DNA of 8,029 nucleotides from contig CAMDBZ010000072.1 in assembly GCA_945889565.1 (NCBI GenBank), positions 1 through 8,029 of the forward strand, written 5' to 3'. A program made the translations under genes and the position numbers. This document shows, piece by piece, positions 1-5,316 of the stretch (its first letter is position 1; every line of letters begins with the position of its first letter). Source of the stretch: Thermoflexus hugenholtzii JAD2 (GTDB lineage Bacteria > Chloroflexota > Dehalococcoidia > UBA2979). The notes beneath the pieces are model-generated. The model saw only the letters and a program-made list of their open reading frames with translations, did not search any database and was not told the origin of the DNA.

Positions 1-794
1 AGCGTCGTCTTGCCGCTGCCGGTGCCCCCGGAGATCAGCACATTGAGGCGCGCGGTGATGCACGCCTGCAGGAACTCCGTCGCGTCCGGCGTCAGCGTAC
101 CCAGGCGGATCATGTCCTCCGCGCGCATGCGCTGGCGCGCGAACTTGCGCAGCGTGAGCTTGGCGCCGCCGGGCGACGCCGGTGGCACGACGACGTTCAC
201 GCGCGAGCCGTCCGGCAGCCGCGCGTCCACCATCGGTGACGCTTCATCGATGCGCCGGCCGAGCGGCGCGACGATGCGTTCGATCACGCGCATCAGGTGG
301 TCTTCGTCGCGGAAGCCGTACGTGCTGCGGTAAATGCGGCCGGAGCACTCCACGAAGATGTGGTCCGGGGCGTTCACCATGATCTCGCTGACCGCGTCGT
401 CACGCAGCAGCGGCTCGAGCACGCTGAACCCCAGCACCTCGTCGACGATCTCGCTGACCAGGCGTTCGCGGTACTCCTGGACGCCGCGCACCTCGTGCTG
501 CGACAGCAGCTCGGTTGCCACCTCGCGCACGAGGCGATGCGAGCCCTCCGGGTCGAGCGCCTCCGGATCGAGCTCATCGATGAGCTGCTGGTGCACCGTC
601 TCCTTGAGCCGCTCGAGCGCGGGCGGCAGCGGCGGCGGCTCCGACAGCCAGCGCATGAGCGGGCTGCCGGTCTGCTCGTCCTCCGGCACCTCCGCGGGCG
701 GCACTGGGGCAGCCTCGTCGTCGAACGGGGGCGGCGGCTCGGCCGTCGGGGCGGCGCCAATGCGGCCGAAGCGTGTGCGCAGCATGTCTGCCAT
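1..794 (-). CDS. cpaF: CpaF/TadA pilus-assembly ATPase (3' end outside window)
   Basis: This is the N-terminal 264 residues of the secretion/assembly ATPase that powers Tad (Flp) pilus assembly at the cytoplasmic face of the membrane. Seen: a Pro/Ala/Glu-rich N-terminal tail (about 1-60), then the family N-terminal region with ERLVSEIVDEVLG (about 110-122), EPLLRDDAVSEIMVN (127-141), the run GRRIDEASPMVDARLPDGSR (179-198) and TLRKF (214-218). The Walker A motif GGTGSGKTT (256-264) sits right at the window edge. Walker B and the His/Asp boxes lie beyond position 1, so integrity of the catalytic core cannot be judged. The ATG at 794 has an AGAGGA ribosome-binding site about 9 nt upstream. An in-frame TAA, which is also the cpaE stop, rules out a longer start. 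It lies 24 bp downstream of cpaE in the same operon. The family call is secure; CpaF and TadA are alternative names for the same protein. Confidence 0.95.
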   Translation of the reverse strand, partial: MADMLRTRFGRIGAAPTAEPPPPFDDEAAPVPPAEVPEDEQTGSPLMRWLSEPPPLPPALERLKETVHQQLIDELDPEALDPEGSHRLVREVATELLSQHEVRGVQEYRERLVSEIVDEVLGFSVLEPLLRDDAVSEIMVNAPDHIFVECSGRIYRSTYGFRDEDHLMRVIERIVAPLGRRIDEASPMVDARLPDGSRVNVVVPPASPGGAKLTLRKFARQRMRAEDMIRLGTLTPDATEFLQACITARLNVLISGGTGSGKTT

Positions 795-818
795 CGGAAC
801 GATCCTCTCGCGGTCTGC

Positions 819-2042
819 TTAGCGGAAGAACAGGCCACGCCGCTTGGGCGCGACTGGCTCTTCCAGCGGGCCCGCCCCGCTGAGGTAGGCGCCGAGCGCG
901 AGCACGCGCTGCGCCATGCGCGCCTTGGGATTCGAGAGCACGATCGGCTCGCCGGACTGCGTCGACTCGGGGACCGCGCGGTCGTGCGGGAGCGTCCAGA
1001 AGACGTCGTAGCCCACAGTCCGCGCGACGTCGGAATCGGACACCGAGTTCGCGTTCGTGGCGTGGTTGACGATCAGCTTCAGGCGGTCCGCGTTGTAGCC
1101 GGAGTTGCGTAGCGTCGTGATCGCCAGGCGCGCGTCCTTGATGCTCGACATGTCCGCGCTCGTGACCAGCAGCACCGTTGTCGCCTCGTCCAGCGCGGCG
1201 GCGACCTGCGGGATGAACGCGCCGGGCGTGTCCACCACCACGAAGTCGAACTTGCGCGTGAGTTGCTTGAGCAACGCCGCGATCGCCTCTGGGTCCGGCT
1301 GCATGCCGACTTCCTCGGCGTGGCGCGCGGCCAGCACGTGCACGCCCGCCGGGTGCAGCGACAGGAACTGCTCGACGGGTGGCAGCTCGCCTTCCTTGAA
1401 GGCGCGCAGCAGGTCGCGCATCGTGCGCTCGGGCTCCATGCCCATGATCACGGCCACGTCGCCGAAGTCCGCGTCGACGTCCACGAGCACGACGCTGCCG
1501 TGCGTTTGCTGGCGGATGGCGATCGCGAGGTTGGTCGCGAGCGTCGTCTTGCCCACGCCGCCCTTCGGACCGAACACGGTGATCACCGTGCCGCCGGCGA
1601 GCTGCGACGGTCGCATCACCTGCGAGCCATCCTCGCCCTCGATGAAGTCGGCGGGGTTCGGCTTGGCGAGGTGGCGCGCGCGCGCCGTGGTCAGCACGTC
1701 CTCGAGCGACGACGACGTCGGCGGGCTGACGATGTAGCCGCGCGCGCCGGCGAGCATCGCCTTGCGCGCGGTTTCGCCGTCCGAGCGGCGCGAGATCACG
1801 ATCGGCGTGGCCAGCGGCGCCGCCTCCTGCAAGACCTCGAGCGTGCGGAAGGCGAGGGCCAGCGGCTCCTCGATGTGCACGAGCAGGATGTCCGGCTGCA
1901 GCTCGCCCGCGAGCCGCGCCGCCTCGACGCCGTAGTTCGCTTCGCCGACGACGGCGAACGGCATGTTGCTGATCAGCTGCTTGAGCAGCGCACGATGGTC
2001 GTAGTTCGTATCGACGAGCAGGATCGGCGGATTGCGCCCCAT
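819..2042 (-). CDS. cpaE: CpaE/TadZ pilus localisation ATPase with receiver-like N domain
   Basis: This 407-residue protein has two parts. Residues about 6-120 form a response-regulator receiver-like fold: LLVDTN at 8-13, QPDILLVHIEEP at 49-60, and GYIVSPP at 102-108. Residues about 150-390 are a ParA/MinD-type ATPase with deviant Walker A GPKGGVGKTT (158-167, signature Lys160 and Lys165), DVDADFGDVAV (188-198) and Walker B-like FVVVDTPG (267-274). In known Tad systems this protein marks the pole and recruits the machinery to the inner membrane. The receiver is degenerate: the position expected for the phospho-accepting Asp is His56, and the conserved Lys near the end is replaced by Ser106. 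This is typical of the atypical receiver of TadZ/CpaE, so it probably does not take phosphate. It starts 22 bp after cpaB, with a G-rich stretch ending about 9 nt before the ATG, and stops 24 bp before cpaF. Confidence 0.95.
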   Translation of the reverse strand: MGRNPPILLVDTNYDHRALLKQLISNMPFAVVGEANYGVEAARLAGELQPDILLVHIEEPLALAFRTLEVLQEAAPLATPIVISRRSDGETARKAMLAGARGYIVSPPTSSSLEDVLTTARARHLAKPNPADFIEGEDGSQVMRPSQLAGGTVITVFGPKGGVGKTTLATNLAIAIRQQTHGSVVLVDVDADFGDVAVIMGMEPERTMRDLLRAFKEGELPPVEQFLSLHPAGVHVLAARHAEEVGMQPDPEAIAALLKQLTRKFDFVVVDTPGAFIPQVAAALDEATTVLLVTSADMSSIKDARLAITTLRNSGYNADRLKLIVNHATNANSVSDSDVARTVGYDVFWTLPHDRAVPESTQSGEPIVLSNPKARMAQRVLALGAYLSGAGPLEEPVAPKRRGLFFR

Positions 2043-2064
2043 GAGAAGAACCCCCCCGAGTTAG

Positions 2065-2769
2065 CTACCGAGCTGCTTGAGCGGACGTCACGTCGCCACG
2101 GTGACGCAGCGCCAGCCTGAGCTTGCCCACTTCATCCACCTGGACCAGCCGCTGCGCCTCCTGCAGCGTGACTGCGAGCGTGATCGTCGTATCGAGGCCC
2201 TTCGGGTTCGACCGACTGGCCGCCGTGTCGGCGGGCGCGTCGCCCGCCGGGCGGGTGGCCGCACCGGTGATCGTGCCGGACACCGCGAGCACCAGGATGT
2301 CGTTCAGCACGATCTGCGCGTCGTCGCGCGCTTCCTTCGTCACCACACCGAGCACGTCGACGCGGTCCCCGGGCGCGATGAAGCCGCCCGTGCTGATCAC
2401 GTCGCTGACCGCGACCGAGATCGCGACGCGACCCTCAGGAATCACCGCGGCGAGCACGCTGCCGGGCGGCGTGTCGGTGAGGTAGGAGCGGCGCACCGGC
2501 TGGCTCTTCACGAGCGGCGCGTTGGCGTACTTGCCCTGGACGTCCTGCGTGTTGCGCAGCGCGTCGACGGGGAGCGCGCCCTTCGCGAACTTTTCGACCA
2601 CGAACTCGGACGGCTGCAGCGCCTGCCCGATCTCCATCGAGCGCGTGGGCACGAGTGCCTGCTCGGTGGCTTTCGAGCCGCCGTCGCCGTTGCCGACGAG
2701 CGCGAAGAACGTCGCCGCGCCGCCGATCAGCGCGAACAGTACCGAGAACAGCATCGAACGTCGACGCAT
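2065..2769 (-). CDS. cpaB: CpaB/RcpC Flp pilus assembly protein (SAF domain)
   Basis: This 234-residue protein has a basic N terminus (MRRRS) and one hydrophobic anchor (about 6-26). A SAF-type domain follows (about 36-97, with a QALQPSEF segment at 49-56), then the RcpC-like core with AAVIPEGRVAISVAVSD (107-123) and FIAPGDRVDVLGVV (130-143). The C-terminal part ends in TLAVTLQEAQRLVQVDEVGKL (about 197-217), as in family members. A low-complexity Ala/Thr/Asp insert (about 168-190) interrupts the C-terminal domain. CpaB acts outside the cytoplasmic membrane in the Tad assembly complex. In monoderm or unusual-envelope bacteria without the secretin, its partner is not known. The ATG at 2769 has a strong GGAGGGGGG ribosome-binding site five bases upstream, which fixes the start. 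It is preceded by a 66-bp gap after tadE, the longest inside this operon. No secretin (CpaC) gene lies beside it. Confidence 0.93.
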   Translation of the reverse strand: MRRRSMLFSVLFALIGGAATFFALVGNGDGGSKATEQALVPTRSMEIGQALQPSEFVVEKFAKGALPVDALRNTQDVQGKYANAPLVKSQPVRRSYLTDTPPGSVLAAVIPEGRVAISVAVSDVISTGGFIAPGDRVDVLGVVTKEARDDAQIVLNDILVLAVSGTITGAATRPAGDAPADTAASRSNPKGLDTTITLAVTLQEAQRLVQVDEVGKLRLALRHRGDVTSAQAAR

Positions 2770-2835
2770 GGTGTCCCCCCTCCGTCATTCCTGCGAGCCG
2801 CCTACCCTGGCGTCCCGCCCCTCACTCGAGCCGCA

Positions 2836-3285
2836 TCACTCCAAGCGCATCGTCGTGTCGCCGTGCACGGTCACGCTGTTGCACGAAGGCCAACATCCTG
2901 GCCCGCCGAAGAACACGCCGATGAGCGGCGTGACGATCGCGACGGGGTAGGACACCTCGACGCGAAACTGCTGCCCGGATGCGTACGGCCCGAGCGGGAA
3001 ATCGACGATCGCGCTGCCGGCATCGAGCCCGGCGAGCGAGTTCGTGACTGCCGCGTCCACCTGCGTGGGGCAGTTCACCGCGTCACGCACGCAGCTAACC
3101 GCGCCCACGCGCGCGCCCTCGCGCGACGCCTGCGTGACGATCGACCACGCGTTGATCGCCCGCCCGAACTCGAGCGACCCGAACACGATCAGCAGGAGCA
3201 CGGGCAGCACGAGCGCGGTCTCGACGATCGCCTGACCGCGCTCGTTGCTGCAACGTGCCCACCATCGGCGAATGCGCGCGCTCAT
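2836..3285 (-). CDS. tadE: TadE-like pseudopilin
   Basis: This 149-residue minor pilin-like protein of the Tad system has a basic N terminus (MSARIRRWWARCSNE), then RGQAIVETALVLPVLLLIVF. The prepilin-peptidase-type site would be after Gly17, with Glu22 at +5 of the mature protein, leading into a single hydrophobic helix (about 20-37). The rest (FGRAINAWSIVTQASREGARVGAV, about 40-63) is the usual TadE/TadG amphipathic stretch, followed by an extracytoplasmic region with Cys65, Cys72, Cys131 and Cys135 that could form disulphides. I chose the ATG at 3285 because it overlaps the stop of the upstream small pilin gene as ATGA, a classic translational-coupling arrangement. An in-frame GTG at 3312 lies inside that gene and has no ribosome-binding site. 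It could equally be named TadF/TadG-like; the short length and single N-terminal helix favour TadE. Confidence 0.88.
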   Translation of the reverse strand: MSARIRRWWARCSNERGQAIVETALVLPVLLLIVFGSLEFGRAINAWSIVTQASREGARVGAVSCVRDAVNCPTQVDAAVTNSLAGLDAGSAIVDFPLGPYASGQQFRVEVSYPVAIVTPLIGVFFGGPGCWPSCNSVTVHGDTTMRLE

Positions 3286-3437
3286 GGCCACCTGGCCACT
3301 GCGTCCTGCCACAGCGCGAGCATGGCGGGCCCGACCAGCGCCGCCCCCGCCGCCGCGACGAGCGAAGCCAGCGCAAGGATCAGCGCTGTCTCGGCCATGG
3401 TCTGGCCTGCGTCGTCTCGGGCAGCGGGGCGGTGCAT
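3282..3437 (-). CDS. second, very small Flp-like pilin
   Basis: This 51-residue gene is easily missed by automated calling. The protein has a charged leader ending in RDDAG, then QTMAETALILALASLVAAAG, a single hydrophobic helix, and a short tail ALWQDAVARWP. The block QTMAE-ALILAL is shared with the major pilin just upstream, so it reads as a divergent paralogue. The predicted prepilin-peptidase site is after Gly11, with Glu at +5. However, the +6 Tyr that is usual for Flp pilins is Thr, as in the TadE protein that follows. Its TGA stop overlaps the tadE ATG (ATGA), and it begins 21 bp after the flp stop. No good ribosome-binding site precedes the ATG at 3437; a GTG at 3452 is an alternative start. 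It may be a minor pilin, an initiating subunit, or chiefly a translational coupler for tadE. Confidence 0.82.
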   Translation of the reverse strand: MHRPAARDDAGQTMAETALILALASLVAAAGAALVGPAMLALWQDAVARWP

Positions 3438-3458
3438 CGCCGGTTGGTTCACGGGTTG

Positions 3459-3656
3459 TTACGCCCCGGTCATGCCGGCGACGACGCCGTTGAACGCGGC
3501 CTGCACCTCAGTGCCCAGCGCGGTGACGGCGGCGATGGCGAGCACAGCGATGAGGGCGAGGATCAGTGCGTACTCAGCCATCGTCTGGCCGTCCTCCTCG
3601 GCGCGCGCCTTGCGCACGTAGAGGCTGGTGAGCGCGCGGGTCATGAGCTTGGTCAT
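3459..3656 (-). CDS. flp: Flp-type major pilin
   Basis: This 65-residue precursor is the structural subunit of the Tad pilus. A basic leader (MTKLMTRALTSLYVRKARAEEDG) is followed by QTMAEYALILALIAVLAIAA. The cleavage site is predicted after Gly23, with Glu at +5 and Tyr at +6, matching the Flp motif G|xxxxEY. The hydrophobic helix spans about 29-47, and the mature protein would be 42 residues, a normal size for Flp. The ATG at 3656 has a strong GAGGAGG ribosome-binding site 10 nt upstream. The reading frame stays open far upstream to 3887, but that extension has no pilin features. It is the first gene of the minus-strand pilus operon and probably the most highly translated. The intergenic region upstream should hold its promoter. 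Confidence 0.95.
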   Translation of the reverse strand: MTKLMTRALTSLYVRKARAEEDGQTMAEYALILALIAVLAIAAVTALGTEVQAAFNGVVAGMTGA

Positions 3657-3865
3657 TGGCGAAGGTCCTCCTCGGGTGGGGCGGGTGACGCTCGCGTCGG
3701 CCCCTCGTGACGCTGGGTACGGACTGGGTGTGGCGGTCCTCGTGCTGTCTGTCGCCCGCTTCCTCCTTCGCCCCGCGCCAGGGCTGTCCGGGCCGCGAGT
3801 CGGGGAAGCCCCCGAGGTGCGCGGCGTTGGCTTCCGAGGGTGAAGACAGCGGGAACCCCGCATCC

Positions 3866-3954
3866 TTACAGCCGGGCACCCTGCCAAGGGCCCCCCGCCC
3901 CGCTTTTACAGGGATTACCGATACCGACCCCCCTGCCCGAGGGGTGACCCTGCC
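3866..3954 (-). repeat. paired short direct repeats, possible operator sites
   Basis: Read on the minus strand, GGCAGGGT occurs at 3954-3947 and again at 3885-3878, each followed by a CCC run. CTGTAA followed closely by GCGGGG occurs at 3911-3906 and 3871-3866. The copies alternate in order (first-type, second-type, first-type, second-type) but with different spacing. They lie where the pilus promoter is expected. Binding sites for a regulator are a possible reading. Chance is also possible for GC-rich 6-8-mers. Confidence 0.35.
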
Positions 3955-3957
3955 TGT

Positions 3958-4002
3958 GGTCCGGCAACACCCTCACGCAGGGCGAGGTGTGCCACCCGGA
4001 CC
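3958..4002 (+). promoter_or_regulatory. strong hairpin just upstream of the sigma-factor start
   Basis: GGTCCGG at 3958-3964 pairs perfectly with CCGGACC at 3996-4002. Inside it, ACACCCTC (3967-3974) pairs with GAGGTGT (3984-3990) with one bulged C, leaving a 9-nt loop (3975-3983). It ends 17 nt before the chosen ATG, just upstream of the likely ribosome-binding site. It could be a 5' leader element that tunes sigma translation or mRNA stability. There is no T-run, so it is not a standard terminator. Confidence 0.5.
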
Positions 4003-4019
4003 GAGGCAGGCGGCGGGAT

Positions 4020-4859
4020 ATGGTCCATGCACTGCGTTCCCTCGAGCTCCCCTCGGAGCCGCTCGTCGAGACGGCCGAGCTCGACCCCACGCTCGGTTGG
4101 ATCGAGCGCGCCCAGGCCGGCGATGAGGCCGCGTTCGCGGAGCTCGTGCAGCGGTTCGAGCGGCCGATCTACGGCTTCGTGCTCGGCCTCGTGCGCAACA
4201 CGGACGACGCGCGCGACCTCATGCAAGAGGTATGGATGCGCGTCGCGCGCCACCTCCCGCAGCTGCGAGAGCCCGCGCGCTTCACGCCGTGGCTGTACCG
4301 CATCGCGCGCAACTGCTGCATGGACTTCCTGCAGGCGCGCAAGACACGCATGTACGCCACGCTCTCGCCCGGCGACGGCGAAGACGACGAGCCGCGGTTC
4401 GACCCGCCCGACCTCAACGCCGAAGCGCCCGACCAGCACGTCGTCTCGCTCGATGAGCGGCGCAAGGTCTGGGAGGCGTTGGGTAGCCTCTCCGAGCGCG
4501 ATCGCACCGCCCTCTTCCTGCGCGAGTTCGAAGAGCTGCCCTACGCCGAGATCGGGCGGGTGCTGAGCATCACCCCGAACGCCGCCGAGGTGCGCGTGTT
4601 CCGCGCCCGCGAGCGCTTCCGCCGCCAGTTCTCCCGCGTGGAGGCAGCCGTCCCGAGCTGCAACGTGGGGCCGCTGCAGCTCTCCGCGCTCGTCGATGGC
4701 GAGCTCAGCCGCGCCGCGCGCACCATGCTGCAGCGCCACGTCGACGACTGCGCCGACTGCACGAGCCGCCTGGAGCAGATGCACACCGGCCGCCGCATGT
4801 ACGGCGGACTGAGCGAGGTCGACGGTGACGCGCCGCGGGCGCTGACGGCCCCGCGCTAG
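4020..4859 (+). CDS. ECF-like sigma factor fused to a C-terminal zinc anti-sigma (ZAS) domain
   Basis: This 279-residue protein has sigma-70 region 2 at about 27-105 (AGDEAAFAELVQRF, the DARDLMQEVWMRV segment at 63-75, WLYRIARNCCMDFL at 91-104). An acidic linker follows (about 115-142), then region 4 at about 147-202 with the helix-turn-helix LPYAEIGRVLSITPNAAEVR (173-192). Residues 214-255 look like an anti-sigma zf-HC2/ZAS domain: Cys214, LSALVDGELS (221-230), then His240-x3-Cys244-x2-Cys247. The Cys-x25-His-x3-Cys-x2-Cys layout would give four zinc ligands. Sigma and anti-sigma are usually separate neighbouring genes; here they are one chain, and no stand-alone anti-sigma gene follows. The protein would direct RNA polymerase to specific promoters, perhaps the divergent pilus operon, and may be switched in cis by redox or metal state (inference). 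The ATG at 4020 follows AGGCGG six bases upstream. A GTG at 3987 lies in a hairpin stem and is less likely. Confidence 0.9.
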   Translation: MVHALRSLELPSEPLVETAELDPTLGWIERAQAGDEAAFAELVQRFERPIYGFVLGLVRNTDDARDLMQEVWMRVARHLPQLREPARFTPWLYRIARNCCMDFLQARKTRMYATLSPGDGEDDEPRFDPPDLNAEAPDQHVVSLDERRKVWEALGSLSERDRTALFLREFEELPYAEIGRVLSITPNAAEVRVFRARERFRRQFSRVEAAVPSCNVGPLQLSALVDGELSRAARTMLQRHVDDCADCTSRLEQMHTGRRMYGGLSEVDGDAPRALTAPR

Positions 4860-4868
4860 CGCCACCGC

Positions 4869-4885
4869 TACCTCGTCACGAGGTA
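4869..4885 (+). terminator. short hairpin after the sigma gene
   Basis: TACCTCG (4869-4875) pairs with CGAGGTA (4879-4885) around a three-base loop, starting 10 bases after the sigma stop codon. It has a 7-bp perfect stem but no T-run. It could end or stabilise the sigma transcript; weakly supported. Confidence 0.3.
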
Positions 4886-5001
4886 CTCGAACCCGCGCCG
4901 CAGTCCGTCGCGACCGGCCGGCCCGGCTGCAGCGTCGGCGGGCCCGTGGCGGCGCGTCGGCGCCCGGCTGGCTGCGGGTGCGTGCCAAAGGGCAAGAGAA
5001 T

Positions 5002-5032
5002 GCCGCCGACGGTGGCGGGTTCCGTCGGCGGC
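5002..5032. terminator. perfect 10-bp stem-loop between convergent genes
   Basis: GCCGCCGACG (5002-5011) pairs with CGTCGGCGGC (5023-5032), leaving an 11-nt loop. It lies between the end of the sigma gene (4859) and the end of the minus-strand small gene (5059), where a bidirectional terminator would be expected. Neither side has a T-run, so it would be a U-less terminator or an mRNA 3'-end stabiliser. The remaining bases from 4860 to 5058 hold nothing else I can support. Confidence 0.45.
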
Positions 5033-5058
5033 CAGACCGCTGTTACCGCTGCGTATCG

Positions 5059-5316
5059 CTACGCCGCGTCCAGCTCCTGGAGGACGGCGCGCAGGTGCTC
5101 CACGTCGCCGTAGAGCGTCGCCGAGATGTCGATGAGCACGTCGTCGAGCGCGTCGGTTTCCGCGTCGGACTGCTCCAACGCAAGCCGCGAACGCAGCGAG
5201 GTGACGAGGATGCCGACGGCGACGAGGTCCTGCATGACGCCGTCGCGAATCTGCTCCACCAGCCGCTGCCGCGGATGCAGCACCGTGGGCCTCGTGCCCG
5301 CGATCTCCACCGCCAT
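5059..5316 (-). CDS. small HisKA_3-like helical protein lacking the phospho-His
   Basis: This 85-residue protein has no signal peptide or membrane segment. Residues 16-43 (RQRLVEQIRDGVMQDLVAVG...) closely follow the first helix of the dimerisation/phosphotransfer domain of NarL-type histidine kinases, which usually reads E-R-x-R-I-A-x-x-L-H-D-G-V-x-Q-x-L. The second helix (about 50-83, DALDDVLIDISATLYGDVEH...) fits the matching helix. The residue where the phospho-accepting His should be is Arg24, directly before the conserved Asp25-Gly26. No ATPase domain follows: the gene ends after the second helix. A strong AAGGAG ribosome-binding site seven bases before the ATG at 5316 argues that this is an expressed gene and not debris. 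It might be a dimerising partner or inhibitor of a histidine kinase, or a remnant of one. The family link is by eye; the function is unknown. Confidence 0.75.
   Translation of the reverse strand: MAVEIAGTRPTVLHPRQRLVEQIRDGVMQDLVAVGILVTSLRSRLALEQSDAETDALDDVLIDISATLYGDVEHLRAVLQELDAA

Larger units (their letters stand above)
3657..4019. promoter_or_regulatory. divergent control region between flp operon and sigma gene
   Basis: This 363-bp stretch holds no convincing gene and must contain the promoters for both the minus-strand pilus operon and the plus-strand sigma gene. Seen: a relatively AT-richer pocket around 3861-3925, two copies each of two short direct repeats (see separate entry), and several inverted repeats. 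The inverted repeats are GGAAGCC/GGCTTCC (3804-3810/3829-3835), GCGGG/CCCGC (3849-3853/3857-3861), GGCTGT/ACAGCC (3782-3787/3868-3873), the 9-base near-palindrome GGGTGACCC (3942-3950) and a strong hairpin at 3958-4002. I could not find a clear -35/-10 pair on either strand, as would be expected if alternative sigma factors are used. If pilus transcription begins near 3865-3910, the flp mRNA has a leader of more than 200 nt able to fold. Confidence 0.6.

Noticed and set aside
297..2120. Plus-strand open frames at 297-1112, 1105-1737 and 1263-2120
   Set aside because: They are antisense to cpaF and cpaE, which have full motif support. Their products are low-complexity and Arg-rich.
3286..3312. 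GTG start at 3312 for tadE (nine extra residues)
   Set aside because: It has no ribosome-binding site and would overlap the small pilin gene by 31 bp. The ATG at 3285 gives an ATGA overlap and a normal TadE N terminus.
2077..3621. Long plus-strand open frame (514 codons) opposite cpaB, tadE and the pilins
   Set aside because: Its product is Arg/His/Ala-rich without domains, and it lies opposite several genes with clear family motifs and ribosome-binding sites. This is an expected shadow in high-GC DNA.
3657..3887. N-terminal extension of the major pilin up to 3887
   Set aside because: The upstream part has no pilin leader features, and a strong GAGGAGG site sits 10 nt before the ATG at 3656.
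3657..3960. c-di-GMP or cobalamin riboswitch upstream of flp
   Set aside because: The leader has hairpins, but I find neither the GCAAA-type core boxes of GEMM nor the B12 box; a covariance-model scan would be needed to say more.
4650..4859. Separate anti-sigma gene downstream of the sigma gene
   Set aside because: The frame is continuous with the sigma factor, with no stop codon or internal start carrying a ribosome-binding site, so it is read as a fusion.
3915..4988. Minus-strand open frame of 357 codons opposite the sigma gene
   Set aside because: Arg/Ala/Glu-rich composition and no recognisable motif; it overlaps the sigma factor completely.
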